In this document: positions 42,457-52,636 of the stretch, in pieces
Layout: every line of letters starts with the position of its first letter
Position numbering within the stretch: the first letter of the stretch is position 1
Assembly (NCBI RefSeq): GCF_023734775.1
Contig: NZ_AP025732.1
Location: forward strand, 3,044,501-3,108,500
Direction of reading: 5' to 3'
DNA: 64,000 nt
Source: Nostoc cf. commune SO-36
Lineage (GTDB): Bacteria > Cyanobacteriota > Cyanobacteriia > Cyanobacteriales > Nostocaceae
Program-made: the position numbers and the translations under genes
Notes under the pieces: generated by a model
Seen by the model: only the letters and a program-made list of their open reading frames with translations
The model's database searches: none
Told to the model about the DNA's origin: nothing

Positions 42457-43065
42457 TTACGGTTTACTTTGTGCGATCGCACTATACAAAATACCTAAAA
42501 TTTTCTTAATATCCTTAATATAATATTCACTCAAATCAATCGAAACTACATTACCTTCAAGCTTGAGAAATTGCCAGATAGTACCGATAGTAACAGCACC
42601 ATATATAGCTTTAATTTGATTTCCACCTCTTTCGTTAAATAACTGAGCAGCTACCATTTCGGCAATACATTGGGCTAAACCAGACCTCAAATTCTCATTT
42701 TTACTTTCTACTAAGACAATCACCGGACTACGTACAAGCAACTGCTCTGAAGAAAGACTCAAAATAAAATCACAAAATCCATTTAATCCTCGTTGACTAT
42801 CAACGGTAAAATCAACTCCCGAAAAAAAGCTGATTTCATAATTAAATTTGCGTCTAATTTCTAATAAAATTGGACTGATTATCATTTCACTCCGAGCTTT
42901 TTCAGAACTTATCGCTACTGCTAAGTCAACATTTTCCCTCAGAATAGTAGATAATAAATCACTACAATCTTGCTCCTCGACATTTGCAAATAGTCCAGAT
43001 GATTCGTGGATAATCAACCCAAAAGAATCGATAACTTCAACAAGTTTAAAATCACTATAAGCCAT
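42457..43065 (-). CDS. PD-(D/E)XK-like nuclease-fold protein, unknown function
   Basis: 202 residues. The pattern GLNGFCDFILSLSS (acidic residue) followed by SPVIVLVESKNENL (E-x-K) and GLAQCIAEMVAAQ matches the core of restriction-endonuclease-like folds. The rest (TIWQFLKLEGNVVSIDLSEYY) is also typical of cyanobacterial proteins in this group. Cytoplasmic. The call rests on the D...ExK pattern, so moderate confidence only. It lies 43 bases downstream of the Uma2 gene on the same strand. Confidence 0.65.
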   Translation of the reverse strand: MAYSDFKLVEVIDSFGLIIHESSGLFANVEEQDCSDLLSTILRENVDLAVAISSEKARSEMIISPILLEIRRKFNYEISFFSGVDFTVDSQRGLNGFCDFILSLSSEQLLVRSPVIVLVESKNENLRSGLAQCIAEMVAAQLFNERGGNQIKAIYGAVTIGTIWQFLKLEGNVVSIDLSEYYIKDIKKILGILYSAIAQSKP

Positions 43066-43108
43066 AAAACTTAATCCTTTGTCTTATGACTGAATCCTAT
43101 AACAAAGT

Positions 43109-43696
43109 TTAAAAATTTCGCTTTGGCAGAAACACCTTAGCTAAATCAAGAGATAAATCAGGGAAGCAGGGAAAATTTATTACCTCATTTGACAAGAAAA
43201 TTCGCTTATTTGAATAACCATATCTGCCTTGGTTATCCTGATATGGTTCACTGTAAGCTTCCAAATAATTATCGAATAAATTGAATATCCAATAATCAGT
43301 GATACCCGCTTTAGCATAGAGAGGGATTTTCACATCTTGGTCATAAGCCAAAGAAGAATCTGAAACTTCCATCACCAATAAAACATCAGCAGGTTTAGGG
43401 TGAGCCGACAGATAATCATCAGCACGGTTTTGAACAATCGCAAAATCTGGTTCAGGTTCGCTATTAGGCGGCAAAGCAATCGGGGCTTGTGATTGCAAAG
43501 TAGCCTTGTCTCCCAGTATTTTGGGGAGTTCCTTCCATAATTTTCTTAAGCAAGTTTCATGGGCTTTACCTTTGGATGCCATTTCAATAATTTCCCCGTT
43601 AATTAATTCAATATGGTCATCTTCATGGAAAAAGCCCAATTCTCCAAGCCTGTGGTATTCATCCAGTGTGAAGCGTTTAGCTTGAGCAATACTCAT
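43109..43696 (-). CDS. Uma2 family (DUF820) putative endonuclease
   Basis: 195 residues beginning MSIAQAKRFTLDEYHRLGE. Features of the family are HIELINGEIIEMAS, EPEPDFAIV and LLVMEVSDSSLAYDQDVKIP followed by YAKAGITDYWIFNL. The Asp and Glu-x-x/Lys pattern gives a PD-(D/E)XK fold. These proteins are very abundant in cyanobacteria, with no settled biological role. ATG start, full length. Confidence 0.9.
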   Translation of the reverse strand: MSIAQAKRFTLDEYHRLGELGFFHEDDHIELINGEIIEMASKGKAHETCLRKLWKELPKILGDKATLQSQAPIALPPNSEPEPDFAIVQNRADDYLSAHPKPADVLLVMEVSDSSLAYDQDVKIPLYAKAGITDYWIFNLFDNYLEAYSEPYQDNQGRYGYSNKRIFLSNEVINFPCFPDLSLDLAKVFLPKRNF

Positions 43697-43787
43697 AACC
43701 TTACCTTTGTCTCATTGCCATAATCCCTATTCTAAATGTGTCAGAAATTGGTATGCTAAAGGCCGAGACTCGCTATAAAAGCAAACA

Positions 43788-45821
43788 ATGCCTGCGCCTA
43801 CCATCAACCCCACGATCACTGCCTTTCCCTTGACTGCCGTAGTCGGTCAAGAAGCAATTAAATTAGCCTTGCTGTTAGCAGCCGTTGATCCTGGTTTGGG
43901 AGGAGTAGCGATCGCAGGTCGTCGCGGTACGGCAAAATCTGTAATGGCTCGTGCTATCCATGCTCTACTACCGCCGATTGAAGTTGTCAAAGGCTCAATC
44001 AGCAATTGTGACCCCAATCACCCAGAAGAATGGGACGATCAACTATTGGCGGAGTACGCAGATAAAGATATTCAAGATGTGCCCGTCGAAATTATCCCCG
44101 CGCCTTTTTTGCAAATTCCTCTAGGTATTACAGAAGACCGACTCCTCGGTTCAGTGGATGTCGAAAAGTCGGTAAAACAAGGTGATACCATTTTTCAGCC
44201 CGGTTTACTCGCTACAGCAAACCGGGGTGTACTGTACGTAGATGAAATTAATTTATTAGATGACCAAATATCAAATCAGCTTCTAACAGTATTATCTGAC
44301 GGACGCAACCAGATAGAACGAGAAGGGATTAGTTTTCAGCATCCGTGCAAATCCCTATTTATTGCCACCTACAATCCAGAAGAAGGCGGATTACGGGAGC
44401 ATTTATTAGATAGAATTGCGATCGCACTTTCTGCTGACGGTGTACTTGGCTTAGATCAAAGAGTAGAAGCAGTAGAGCAAGCGATCGCTTATTCTAAATC
44501 TCCCCAAGATTTTCTCAAACAGTACAACGAAGATTTAGACTCCCTGAAAACCCAAATCATCTTGGCGCGGGAATGGTTAAAAGAAGTCATCATCACCCAT
44601 GAACAAATTGCCTATTTAGTGGATGAGGCTATTCGCGGCGGAGTTCAGGGACATCGCGCCGAGTTATTCGCCACGCGGGTTGCTAAAGCTGCTGCGGCTT
44701 TGGAGGGACGGACAACAGTTAATGCCGAAGATTTGCGCCGTGCTGTAGAACTGGTAATTGTACCACGTGCCACAGTTGTGCAGACACCGCCACCAGATCA
44801 AGCACCACCACCGCCTCCACCACCGCCACAACAGAATCAAGAAGAACCCCAAGACGAATCTGAAGAGGAACAAGAGGAACAAGAAGAACAAGAAGAAAAT
44901 CAAGAGCAAGAACCCCCCGACATCCCGGAAGAGTTTATCTTTGATCCAGAAGGGGTAATCCTTGATGACAGCGTGTTGTATTTTACCCAAACAGCGAAGC
45001 GGCAAGGTAAATCTGGTAGTCGCAGTGTCATCTTTTCTGATGATAGGGGACGCTACATTAAGCCAATGTTACCCAAGGGAAAAGCGCGACGCATTGCAGT
45101 AGATGCTACCTTGAGAGCAGCTGCTCCTTATCAAAAAGCACGCAGAGAAAGACAACCAGATAGAAAAGTTATTGTCGAACAGCCTGATATTCGCTCAAAA
45201 CGCTTGGTACGCAAAGCCGGGGCGTTGGTAGTATTTGTGGTAGATGCTTCTGGCTCAATGGCCCTCAATCGAATGCAATCGGCTAAAGGTGCGGTGATGC
45301 AACTGTTGACAGAAGCTTATCAAAACCGCGATCAAATAGCATTAATTCCCTTCCGGGGAGAACAGGCAGAGGTATTATTGCCTCCCACACGTTCTATTGC
45401 TTTAGCGCGTAACCGTTTGGAAAGGTTGCCCTGTGGCGGGGGTTCGCCCTTAGCGCATGGTTTAACTCAAGCTGTGCGCGTCGGCTTAAATGCTCAGATG
45501 AGTGGAGATATTGGGCAAGTTGTCCTTGTAGCAATCACCGATGGGCGGGGTAATATTCCCTTAGCGCGTTCTTTGGGTGAACAGCTTGAACCAGGAGAAA
45601 AGCCAGATATCAAAGGAGAATTATTAGAAATTGCTGCCAGAATTCGTGCTTTGGGGATGCAACTATTAGTAATTGATACGGAAAGTAAATTTGTGTCTAC
45701 TGGCTTTGCTAAAGAATTATCGCAAACAGCAGGCGGTAAATATTATCATTTGCCAAAAGCGACAGATCAAGCTATTGCTGCTATGACCAAAGGTGCGATC
45801 GCTGATTTAAAATCTAGATAA
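43788..45821 (+). CDS. chlD: Magnesium chelatase subunit D
   Basis: 677 residues. An N-terminal AAA+ domain ([31 protein letters not shown]), a proline-rich then acidic linker (about 44790-44920), and a C-terminal von Willebrand A domain with the MIDAS motif [10 protein letters not shown]. With ChlI and ChlH it inserts Mg2+ into protoporphyrin IX, the first committed step of chlorophyll synthesis. The frame is intact and the length usual for the family. Divergent from the Uma2 gene. Confidence 0.96.
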   Translation: MPAPTINPTITAFPLTAVVGQEAIKLALLLAAVDPGLGGVAIAGRRGTAKSVMARAIHALLPPIEVVKGSISNCDPNHPEEWDDQLLAEYADKDIQDVPVEIIPAPFLQIPLGITEDRLLGSVDVEKSVKQGDTIFQPGLLATANRGVLYVDEINLLDDQISNQLLTVLSDGRNQIEREGISFQHPCKSLFIATYNPEEGGLREHLLDRIAIALSADGVLGLDQRVEAVEQAIAYSKSPQDFLKQYNEDLDSLKTQIILAREWLKEVIITHEQIAYLVDEAIRGGVQGHRAELFATRVAKAAAALEGRTTVNAEDLRRAVELVIVPRATVVQTPPPDQAPPPPPPPPQQNQEEPQDESEEEQEEQEEQEENQEQEPPDIPEEFIFDPEGVILDDSVLYFTQTAKRQGKSGSRSVIFSDDRGRYIKPMLPKGKARRIAVDATLRAAAPYQKARRERQPDRKVIVEQPDIRSKRLVRKAGALVVFVVDASGSMALNRMQSAKGAVMQLLTEAYQNRDQIALIPFRGEQAEVLLPPTRSIALARNRLERLPCGGGSPLAHGLTQAVRVGLNAQMSGDIGQVVLVAITDGRGNIPLARSLGEQLEPGEKPDIKGELLEIAARIRALGMQLLVIDTESKFVSTGFAKELSQTAGGKYYHLPKATDQAIAAMTKGAIADLKSR

Positions 45822-45880
45822 TTTGTCATTAGTCATTTGTCAGTTGCTTTTCTACTAATCACTGACCATTGACTAATGAC
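45822..45880. repeat. STRR repeat between chlD and the sigma factor
   Basis: GTCATTAGTCATTTGTCAGT and TGACCATTGACTAATGAC, the same CATTAGT family as at 2033 and 22170, placed between convergent genes. Confidence 0.7.
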
Positions 45881-46673
45881 TACGAGCCAGTGGGCATTAC
45901 CTGTGGTTGTAAATAGCAAATCAAATCCTGAATTCCCTTTTGCAAATAGCGTGTTACCGTCATTGGACTAGTGCCAATATTTTTAGCGGCATCCTTGCGA
46001 GAAAGTTTCCTTCAAGAATACCATTTCTACTGCCATGCGGGGCTTTTCTTCCAACATATTGATTGCGCCTTGGAGTTGTTGGCGTTCTTCTTCTTGTTGC
46101 AGAAGTACATGAGAACGAGGACAAGGAAGTGCTTCACCCAAGGTTATTTGGCAATCAACATAGTTAACTGCGGTTGCATCTAAACTCAAAGGCATCCGAT
46201 TTTGAGCGGCTAACTTAGTTTTCTTGCCATTCTTGCACAGATACCCTCAGGTGGCTGGCAATTTCAGCATCCTTGGGCTGGCGACCTAAAGACATTGCCA
46301 AGTCCTTGCGGATCTTTTGCCCTTCATTGTATAATTCTTGCCAACGACGGGGGATTTTTAATAGAGTACTGCGATCGCGCAAGAAGTGCAGCATCTCACC
46401 GCGAATATATGGCACTGCAAAGGAACTAAAAGCATATCCTTGGCTAGGGTCAAAACGTTCAATAGCCCTAATCAAACCAAAATACCCAATTTGTTCTAAA
46501 TCTTCATAAGGTTCATTACATTGATGGCTGAACTTATGAGCCATCTTCCGCACTAAGCCAGTATGTAACTGTACAAGTTTATTACGAAGTTTAATAGATG
46601 GATTCTGGTGGTACAAGTGTAATAATTCTATACCATCAGTTCGTAAAGAGGACTCACTTGTTGCCATATACAT
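45880..46673 (-). CDS. SigF-like group 3 RNA polymerase sigma factor, two frameshifts
   Basis: Restored length about 262 residues. Regions 2 and 3 are clear: EDLEQIGYFGLIRAIERFDP, FSSFAVPYIRGEMLHFLRD and PKDAEIASHLRVSVQEW. The C-terminal region 4 is recovered from shifted frames as SRKDAAKNIGTSPMTVTRYL. Breaks are near 46204 and 46010, both in A runs. The layout matches the SigB/SigF/SigG type; in Synechocystis SigF controls pili and motility. The start is probably the second ATG (MATSES), six bases inside 46673. Confidence 0.87.
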
Positions 46674-47280
46674 TCCTTTGTTGTAACTCCTATTCCTGGG
46701 AAAATGGAGTTGCGTATATTTTTTTCTAAGTTGTTATTATTTTGCTTAGTCAGGGAAGAATAAGCCATCGTCGTTTCACTGAACTTATGAAGGATCGAAC
46801 TCTATAATTCAGTATTTGTACGCATGATTTTGCTAACATCTCTGTTGGAAGTTGTTTCTATTTTTTACATAACTCTTCAATGACACATAATCTTTAGCTT
46901 TTGCAACAAAAACTAGCTATTTATGCTGAACAATGCATAACTGGACTAATAGCCATCTGTCATACTGAGAGCAACGTGGATCGGCACTGAATTAATCGCA
47001 AAAGAGACTGAGCAATTTTATCTCTGAGTACGCACTGTTATTAATAAAGCTCAGAAATCCAAATTGGCGGTTGGGTTGAAAAACAAAATCCAAGCTACAA
47101 AAAACAGAATTTTACCTCATTTTTATAAGGATTTATACTTAGCTGAGTATTGAGTGAAATTTCCATTCAATTTTGAGAAAACAGGAACTTTGGAAACTTA
47201 TAAATGTAAAAACATAGAAACAAGTTATGGATATGTAAGTTTGGTGGGTGTCACACTTCTGCTAGACACAAGGGTGAACA
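46674..47280. other. 607-base intergenic region
   Basis: No supported gene or named RNA. A+T-rich around 46720-46900 and 47090-47200. It probably carries the divergent promoters of the sigma factor and the HTH remnant/Bax-inhibitor genes. Confidence 0.4.
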
Positions 47281-47520
47281 ATGAAAATCACCAAACATCG
47301 CCAGAAAATTCTTGATGCACTTCAACAATGGTTTAGCATCCATAAACAAGGGTCTAGCCTAGATAAAGTTGTGTCAATAACTCGGAATGCAACCATGTCA
47401 GAAAGCAATAGTTCAACGCTGGTTGCAAACTATGCCTTAAATCGTTGGCTGTTAATCGCAAAGATTGGTAACAATAGGAATAAGCACAACGTTTTCCTAA
47501 AAAACAGTTTTTCAATATGA
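47281..47520 (+). pseudogene. LexA-like winged-helix DNA-binding remnant
   Basis: Begins MKITKHRQKILDALQQWFSI, the N terminus of LexA-type helix-turn-helix proteins. After about 25 residues the normal continuation moves to another frame, where GMQPCQKAIVQRWLQTM is readable (the recognition helix region) and then stops. So the annotated 79-residue frame is half real, half shifted. Either an indel near 47360 or true decay. Its stop overlaps the start of the next gene by four bases. Confidence 0.6.
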
Positions 47521-48245
47521 GCAATACCAGTAATTTTCGTGAAGCTATCCGTGAGGCTAAATCTCACGCCCTTGTTGGCCCAAACGTAATCGCCAACGCC
47601 CTCCCCTACGTCGGTGGTGGATTGGTGCTAACGGCATTAGGAACCTACGGCGGTTTGGGAGTTATCCGTACTAACCCCGAAATATTCTTTCCCACCTTCA
47701 TTGGTGCGGTGATTGTAGAGTTAATTTTGTTCTTTGTTGCCCAAAATGTTGCCCAAAAAGGCAATAAGGGACTTGCGCTACCTCTGTTGGCAACCTACAG
47801 CCTCTTGTCTGGATATACTCTCAGTGGTTTGATATTTGTCGCTTTGAGATCCCAAGGTGTTGGTATTCAAGGCATTGGGTTGGCTGCCCTTGGTTGTGGT
47901 GTCACCTTTATTGCTGCCCGTCAAATTGGTTCAAATCTTTCTGAACAAGATGGGATGGCTTTGACGAAAACCATCAATCTCGGCGTTATTGCCTTGGTGG
48001 TTGTGTGCCTTGCCCAATTTGGGTTTGCCATGTTTGGTGTTTACACGCCAAATTGGTTAGAAATCGCCATTTCCGGTTTAGGAGTATTTCTGTTTGTTGG
48101 GGTTTCTGTTGTCGATTTCTACATCTTGCCCCGCACTTACAGCGATGACCAATATCTGCCTGCTGCTTTGTCGATGTACCTTACTTACATCAACTTGTTT
48201 GTCTTTATCTTGCGGTTGCTAATTGCCATCAATGGCCGCGATTAA
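47517..48245 (+). CDS. Bax inhibitor-1/YccA-like membrane protein
   Basis: 242 residues with about seven hydrophobic spans (VGGGLVLTALGTYGGLGVI, FIGAVIVELILFFVAQNV, LGVIALVVVCLAQFGFAMF and a long C-terminal pair). The conserved Asp pair of the family lies near VSVVDFYILPRTYSDD. Related proteins conduct or regulate Ca2+ or modulate FtsH-type proteases; here the role is unknown. Followed by a strong terminator. Confidence 0.88.
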   Translation: MSNTSNFREAIREAKSHALVGPNVIANALPYVGGGLVLTALGTYGGLGVIRTNPEIFFPTFIGAVIVELILFFVAQNVAQKGNKGLALPLLATYSLLSGYTLSGLIFVALRSQGVGIQGIGLAALGCGVTFIAARQIGSNLSEQDGMALTKTINLGVIALVVVCLAQFGFAMFGVYTPNWLEIAISGLGVFLFVGVSVVDFYILPRTYSDDQYLPAALSMYLTYINLFVFILRLLIAINGRD

Positions 48246-48284
48246 TTCTCTGTAGGCACTAACACAAGTAAAATTTTCTAAAGT

Positions 48285-48321
48285 AAAACCGTGGTTAAAT
48301 TTTTAGCAACCACGGTTTTTT
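48285..48321 (+). terminator. Strong factor-independent terminator
   Basis: AAAACCGTGGTT and AACCACGGTTTTTT form a 10-12 bp stem with an 11-base loop, ending in six T. It follows the Bax-inhibitor gene by 40 bases. Confidence 0.92.
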
Positions 48322-48376
48322 CATCTGTTTAACAGTATAATATGTATATTAAGTTAAGCCTCAAGTGAGCAAAACT

Positions 48377-49531
48377 ATGCTTGAACTCTTAAATATAAAA
48401 ATTGAAGTAGAAAAATTGTCTAATATCTTGGGTAAGGCTGAGGACTGTCTTTGACCTCCAATATTTGACTGCAAGAATTCAATATTTAGATCAAGTAATT
48501 GCTCAACCGGACTTTTGGAATAATCCAACCCGTGCTTATGAACTACTTCAAGAAATTGAATACTCTATATTCTATAAGCATCAGAAATATCAGCGCTGGT
48601 GTTCGATTCTAGAAGATATCAAGGCTGCGTTGGAATTGCTGGAATTATCAGCCGATGAACAATTGTGGCAAGAGGTACAAAGCAACCTTATTCAACTCCA
48701 ACAAGAACTCGAAACAGCAGAAATACGACAATTATTTTCTGACCCCCACGACCAAAAAGGTGCATTTCTCACTATTGCTGCTGAGGTTGATAATGCAGAT
48801 GATCAATACTGGGCATATATGTTGCTACAAATGTACTGTCGTTGGGGAAAAAGCCACAATTATCCATTGGATGTAGTAGAGATTTCTGAGGGAAATGAAG
48901 CCGGAATTAAGTATGCAACCTTAGAAATTACAAAACGTTATGCATACGGCTACCTCAAATCAGAAACAGGCACACATCAACTACAGCAAATATCGCCCTT
49001 TGATGCTACTAACAGCTTGCGGACGAGTTTAGCTAGTGTAGAAGTTCTCCCAATATTGGATGAGTCTGTTGAGTGGGAGATTCCAGAGAAGCATTTAGAA
49101 ATTACTTTGCCGCGCCATCGGGGGAATGTCAACCGCCCAGAAACATGGGTGCGAGTGTTTCATATTCCTACCGGGATTAGTGTATTTTGCGATCAAGAGC
49201 GCAGTCAGATGCAAAACAAAGAGAAAGCCTTAGTTATTCTCGAAGAGTAAACTATTTGCGATGCCTACGGTTGGCTACGCCTACGCACTAGCCCAAGGTG
49301 TCCAGATTGACAAAATTCAACCCGGACAGATAAAATCCCTATCCAACAAGCTCATCCGTGAATATATCTTGTATCCTTACACTCAGGTGAAAGATTTACG
49401 CACTAATTTAGAAACATCTGCTGCGACAGAAGTATTTAGACGGTAAAATTGATTTGTTTATCAAAGCCTATCTGCAACAGCTATATCTCACTACTTCAGG
49501 GGATAAGGAAGTGCTTGATAATTTAAAGTAA
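48377..49531 (+). pseudogene. RF2 (PrfB) paralogue lacking the GGQ motif, with programmed +1 frameshift site
   Basis: The first 25 codons (MLELLNIKIEVEKL...) end at CTT-TGA-C, the RF2 frameshift signal; a +1 slip continues DLQYLTARIQYLDQV. The body aligns throughout with the true prfB that follows (ISPF for the SPF-type anticodon, RYAYGYLKSETGTH, QERSQMQNKEKAL). In place of the GGQ loop it has LPRHRGNVNRPETW, and the early GGTD motif is lost (EVDNADDQYW). The main frame stops at 49250. The tail, YPYTQVKDLRTNLET then DGKIDLFIKAYLQQ, is readable after a repeat-like GGTTGGCTACGCC stretch and one more shift. It cannot catalyse peptide release as classical RF2. Confidence 0.8.
48441..48455 (+). 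promoter_or_regulatory. Programmed +1 frameshift site in the RF2 paralogue
   Basis: AGGACTGTCTTTGAC: codon 25 is CTT, codon 26 is TGA followed by C, with an AGG Shine-Dalgarno-like triplet just upstream. It is almost the same as the site in the neighbouring prfB (AGGACTATCTTTGAC). Confidence 0.85.
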
Positions 49532-49649
49532 CTTTTGTAACCTATACAAGTTGTGCAGAAAAAATTTGCCCAACTACAGCTAAAATCAAGAAACATAAAA
49601 AGAGCAATTTTCTAATCCAAAGCGCTCTATCTATCATTCAGCAAGCATT

Positions 49650-50772
49650 ATGGATGTCCTAGAACTCAAACGCGAAATCGAAACGTTGTCTGGCCGCCTG
49701 GGTAAAACCCAGGACTATCTTTGACGTACCTGCACTAACAGCCAAAATTCAAGACCTCGAAAAAATATCTTCTCAACCAGAATTTTGGAATGAGCAAACC
49801 CAGGCGCAACAAACGCTGCAAGAACTCAACGACCTGAAAGCCCACCTTCAGCAATACGATCGCTGGCACGCCAATCTAGAAGATACTAAGGCTGTTGTTG
49901 AATTGTTGGAGTTAGAAACTGATGAGGCACTACTCCAAGAAGCAGAATCTACCATCACCAAGCTGAATCGTGACCTCGACCAGTGGGAGTTACAACAGTT
50001 ACTTTCCGGCCCATACGATGCGGAAGGTGCTGTACTGACGATTAGTGCTGGTGCTGGTGGCACAGATGCTCAAGACTGGGCATTTATGCTGATGCGGATG
50101 TACACTCGTTGGGGCGAAGCACACGGTTATAAGGTAACTTTAGCTGAAGAGTCGGAGGGTGATGAAGCTGGAATTAAATCGGCAACCCTAGAAATTACTG
50201 GTCGCTATGCTTATGGTTACTTGCGATCGGAAATGGGTACACATCGCTTAGTGCGGATTTCACCTTTTAATGCCAATGGCAAACGACAAACCAGTTTTGC
50301 AGGGGTGGAAGTGATGCCACAGATTGATAATTCTGTGCAGTTGGATATTCCAGATAAAGATTTGGAAATCACCACAACTCGTTCTGGTGGTAAAGGTGGG
50401 CAAAACGTCAACAAAGTAGAAACTGCGGTGCGGATTGTTCACCTTCCTACTGGTCTTGCCGTGCGCTGTACAGAAGAGCGATCGCAGCTGCAAAATAAAG
50501 AGAAAGCCCTAAATCGCCTCAAAGCAAAGCTGTTGGTCATCGCCAAAGAGCAACGCGCCCAAGAAATTGCCGAAATTCGTGGCGATATGGTAGAAGCCTC
50601 CTGGGGAAACCAAATCCGTAACTATGTGTTTCACCCTTACCAAATGGTGAAGGATTTACGTACAAATACAGAAACTACAGCTATTGGTGATGTGATGAAT
50701 GGCGAACTTGATACATTCATTCAAGCTTATCTGCGCCAAGAAAATAAACTAGTAGAAAACACTCCGGCATGA
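49650..50772 (+). CDS. prfB: Peptide chain release factor 2 (with programmed frameshift)
   Basis: Begins ATG at 49650 ([15 protein letters not shown]); codon 24 CTT is followed by TGA at 49722-49724. A +1 slip continues [15 protein letters not shown] to the stop at 50772, giving about 373 residues. The SPF stop-codon anticodon region ([12 protein letters not shown]) and the GGQ catalytic loop ([15 protein letters not shown]) are intact. It releases peptides at UGA and UAA; the frameshift autoregulates RF2 level. Translating from an internal ATG (49903) would miss the N-terminal domain. Tandem with the degenerate paralogue just upstream. Confidence 0.96.
49711..49725 (+). promoter_or_regulatory. 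Programmed +1 frameshift site of prfB
   Basis: AGGACTATCTTTGAC. The in-frame TGA is the 25th codon; the AGG-containing element 3 bases before the CTT codon mimics a Shine-Dalgarno sequence as in the classical RF2 site (TATCTTTGAC). Confidence 0.93.
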
Positions 50773-51042
50773 TTAAGGGCTAGCAAGAGGTACTAGGTAA
50801 TTTTTTCACTTTATGGACTTCCAGTGAGAAAACATCCCATCCTAGGGGCGCATAGATGTGCGCCCCTACCTTTGTGTACCTTGTCTTTGAGATGAGCGCG
50901 TAGGCGTAGCTAGTCGTAGATATCGCCTAGCAGCCGATATTAATGGCGGTTTTTCAGATAAATACCTAGCAATATACAGGGGATCGCAATTCTATTCCAG
51001 TCCAACTGTTACAGTTATAAAAGAGTCTGTAGACAAATAATT

Positions 51043-51198
51043 ATGAGCAACTCTCCTTCGACAGAACCTCAACCTAGCTACGTAAAACTCGCTATGCGAA
51101 ACATGGTGCGGAAGGGTGCAACTTCCCTGAAGCATTTTGCGTTGACTGCTATAGGGCTTTTAGCCCTGCTTGTTGGTCTTGCTTACTTAACTCACTAA
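51043..51198 (+). CDS. Small membrane protein, DUF3285 family
   Basis: 51 residues: a polar N terminus (MSNSPSTEPQPSYVKLAMRN), a basic patch (RKGATSLKH) and one membrane span (LTAIGLLALLVGLAYL). I recognise it as the short cyanobacterial DUF3285 protein, function unknown. It lies 33 bases upstream of ybeY in the same direction, so it is probably the first gene of that operon. Confidence 0.85.
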   Translation: MSNSPSTEPQPSYVKLAMRNMVRKGATSLKHFALTAIGLLALLVGLAYLTH

Positions 51199-51231
51199 CA
51201 ACAAACCGTAAACCTCAGATTAGGAGACTTT

Positions 51232-51765
51232 GTGCCCCTGAGAGTTGAACTATATGTAGAAGAGTATTTTTATGAGTTGTCCCCGACAACATCCGTAAAA
51301 ATTGAGGATACTGATGCCCGAATTACTCCTGAAACTTGGGAAAACTGGTTTAATCAGTGGTTAGAAATACTTTACCCGCAGATTCCGCCAGCGCCAAGCT
51401 ATGAAATAGGGCTACGTTTGACAGATGATTCGCAAATTCAAGAACTGAATGCTCAGTATCGACAACAAAACAAGCCTACAGACGTTTTAGCTTTTGCTGC
51501 TTTGGAGGCGGATTTTCCTCAAAGCGAAGAAATGCTGATCTCTATACCATTATATCTAGGTGATATCATAGTGTCTGTAGATACAGCACAACGTCAATCT
51601 CAACAACAAGAACATAGTTTACAAACCGAGCTAGCCTGGTTAACTGCTCACGGTTTGTTGCACCTGCTGGGCTGGGATCATCCTGATGAAGAAAGTTTGG
51701 AGCGAATGTTAGAACAGCAAGTGAGATTGCTGAAAGGAATAGGTATTGCTATTGACATGGAATAG
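51232..51765 (+). CDS. ybeY: Endoribonuclease YbeY (16S rRNA maturation)
   Basis: 177 residues, GTG start. The zinc-site motif is complete: TAHGLLHLLGWDHPDEE (H-x3-H-x5-H). It also has QYRQQNKPTDVLAF and LGDIIVSVDTA, typical of the family. YbeY matures the 16S rRNA 3' end and takes part in ribosome quality control. The order ybeY-dgkA-trpG/pabA is one I recall in other cyanobacteria. Confidence 0.93.
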   Translation: MPLRVELYVEEYFYELSPTTSVKIEDTDARITPETWENWFNQWLEILYPQIPPAPSYEIGLRLTDDSQIQELNAQYRQQNKPTDVLAFAALEADFPQSEEMLISIPLYLGDIIVSVDTAQRQSQQQEHSLQTELAWLTAHGLLHLLGWDHPDEESLERMLEQQVRLLKGIGIAIDME

Positions 51766-51918
51766 CAGTAACTTATGTATCTTGAGTGTCAATTTTGGGT
51801 AATACTTTTATAATACCTCTGTGGAAAATTGCCTAAAGATTGCCTCAAAGTTAATTACGCCCTTAAGATTGGCGAATATTCCCACTGTAGCAACTCTATT
51901 TTTGTATTTTATAAGTCT

Positions 51919-52374
51919 ATGTCCCAAAAAATTTCTCCATCACCAACACCTACCACGTTACAAACACTGGTGTCTAACGAACGGGAATTCTCCTGGAAAG
52001 TAGCCTCTAATTTATTTGTTAGCTTTAAATATGCCTGGGCTGGAATCAGCTATAGTTTTCAAACTCAACGTAATTTTCGCATCCACATAAGTGTTTGTGC
52101 AATGGCGATCGCATTAAGCGTTTTTTTGCATCTGCAAGCGGTGGAAATAGCGGTAATTGGGATAACTAGTGGTTTAGTTTTGGCATTAGAGTTACTAAAT
52201 ACAGCGATCGAGTCTCTTGTGGACTTAACCGTTAAGCAGACATATCACGATTTGGCAAAAATTGCTAAAGATTGTGCAGCAGGTGCAGTGCTTGTATCTG
52301 CTTTGGTAGCAGTGCTGGTAGCTAGTATCCTATTACTGCCTCCTTTGGTAAGGTTAATTATATCGGCTTTGTAG
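51919..52374 (+). CDS. dgkA: Diacylglycerol/undecaprenol kinase
   Basis: 151 residues from the ATG at 51919 (MSQKISPSPT); codons further upstream in the open frame are not conserved. It has three membrane spans and the family motif ALELLNTAIESLVDL followed by AKIAKDCAAGAVLVSA, with the catalytic Glu and Asp. Gram-positive-like members phosphorylate undecaprenol; a lipid-recycling role is likely. It follows ybeY by 153 bases. Confidence 0.93.
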   Translation: MSQKISPSPTPTTLQTLVSNEREFSWKVASNLFVSFKYAWAGISYSFQTQRNFRIHISVCAMAIALSVFLHLQAVEIAVIGITSGLVLALELLNTAIESLVDLTVKQTYHDLAKIAKDCAAGAVLVSALVAVLVASILLLPPLVRLIISAL

Positions 52375-52636
52375 AGGTGATTGGCGTAGGCTACGCCAAG
52401 TGAGCCGCTAAGAGGATCACCGTCTGTCCGATTCCTTTTGGAAAACACATTTAAAATTTAAGTAGGGCGATCCTAGTTATTTGGTAATCTTTTAGGAAGT
52501 GGCTGGTCGTAAAGTAGCTACTTTATATCTACGCGTTCACGTCAGCGTTATTTTTACACCTAGCAAACAAATAGCATGAGATACTTGTCTATGCTTTTTG
52601 CAACTGATGAGTGGTAAAAACTAGGAGTGATAAGCT

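Noticed and set aside
49722..49724. In-frame TGA in prfB as a sequencing error or pseudogene sign
   Set aside because: It is the known programmed frameshift site (CTT TGA C with AGG upstream).
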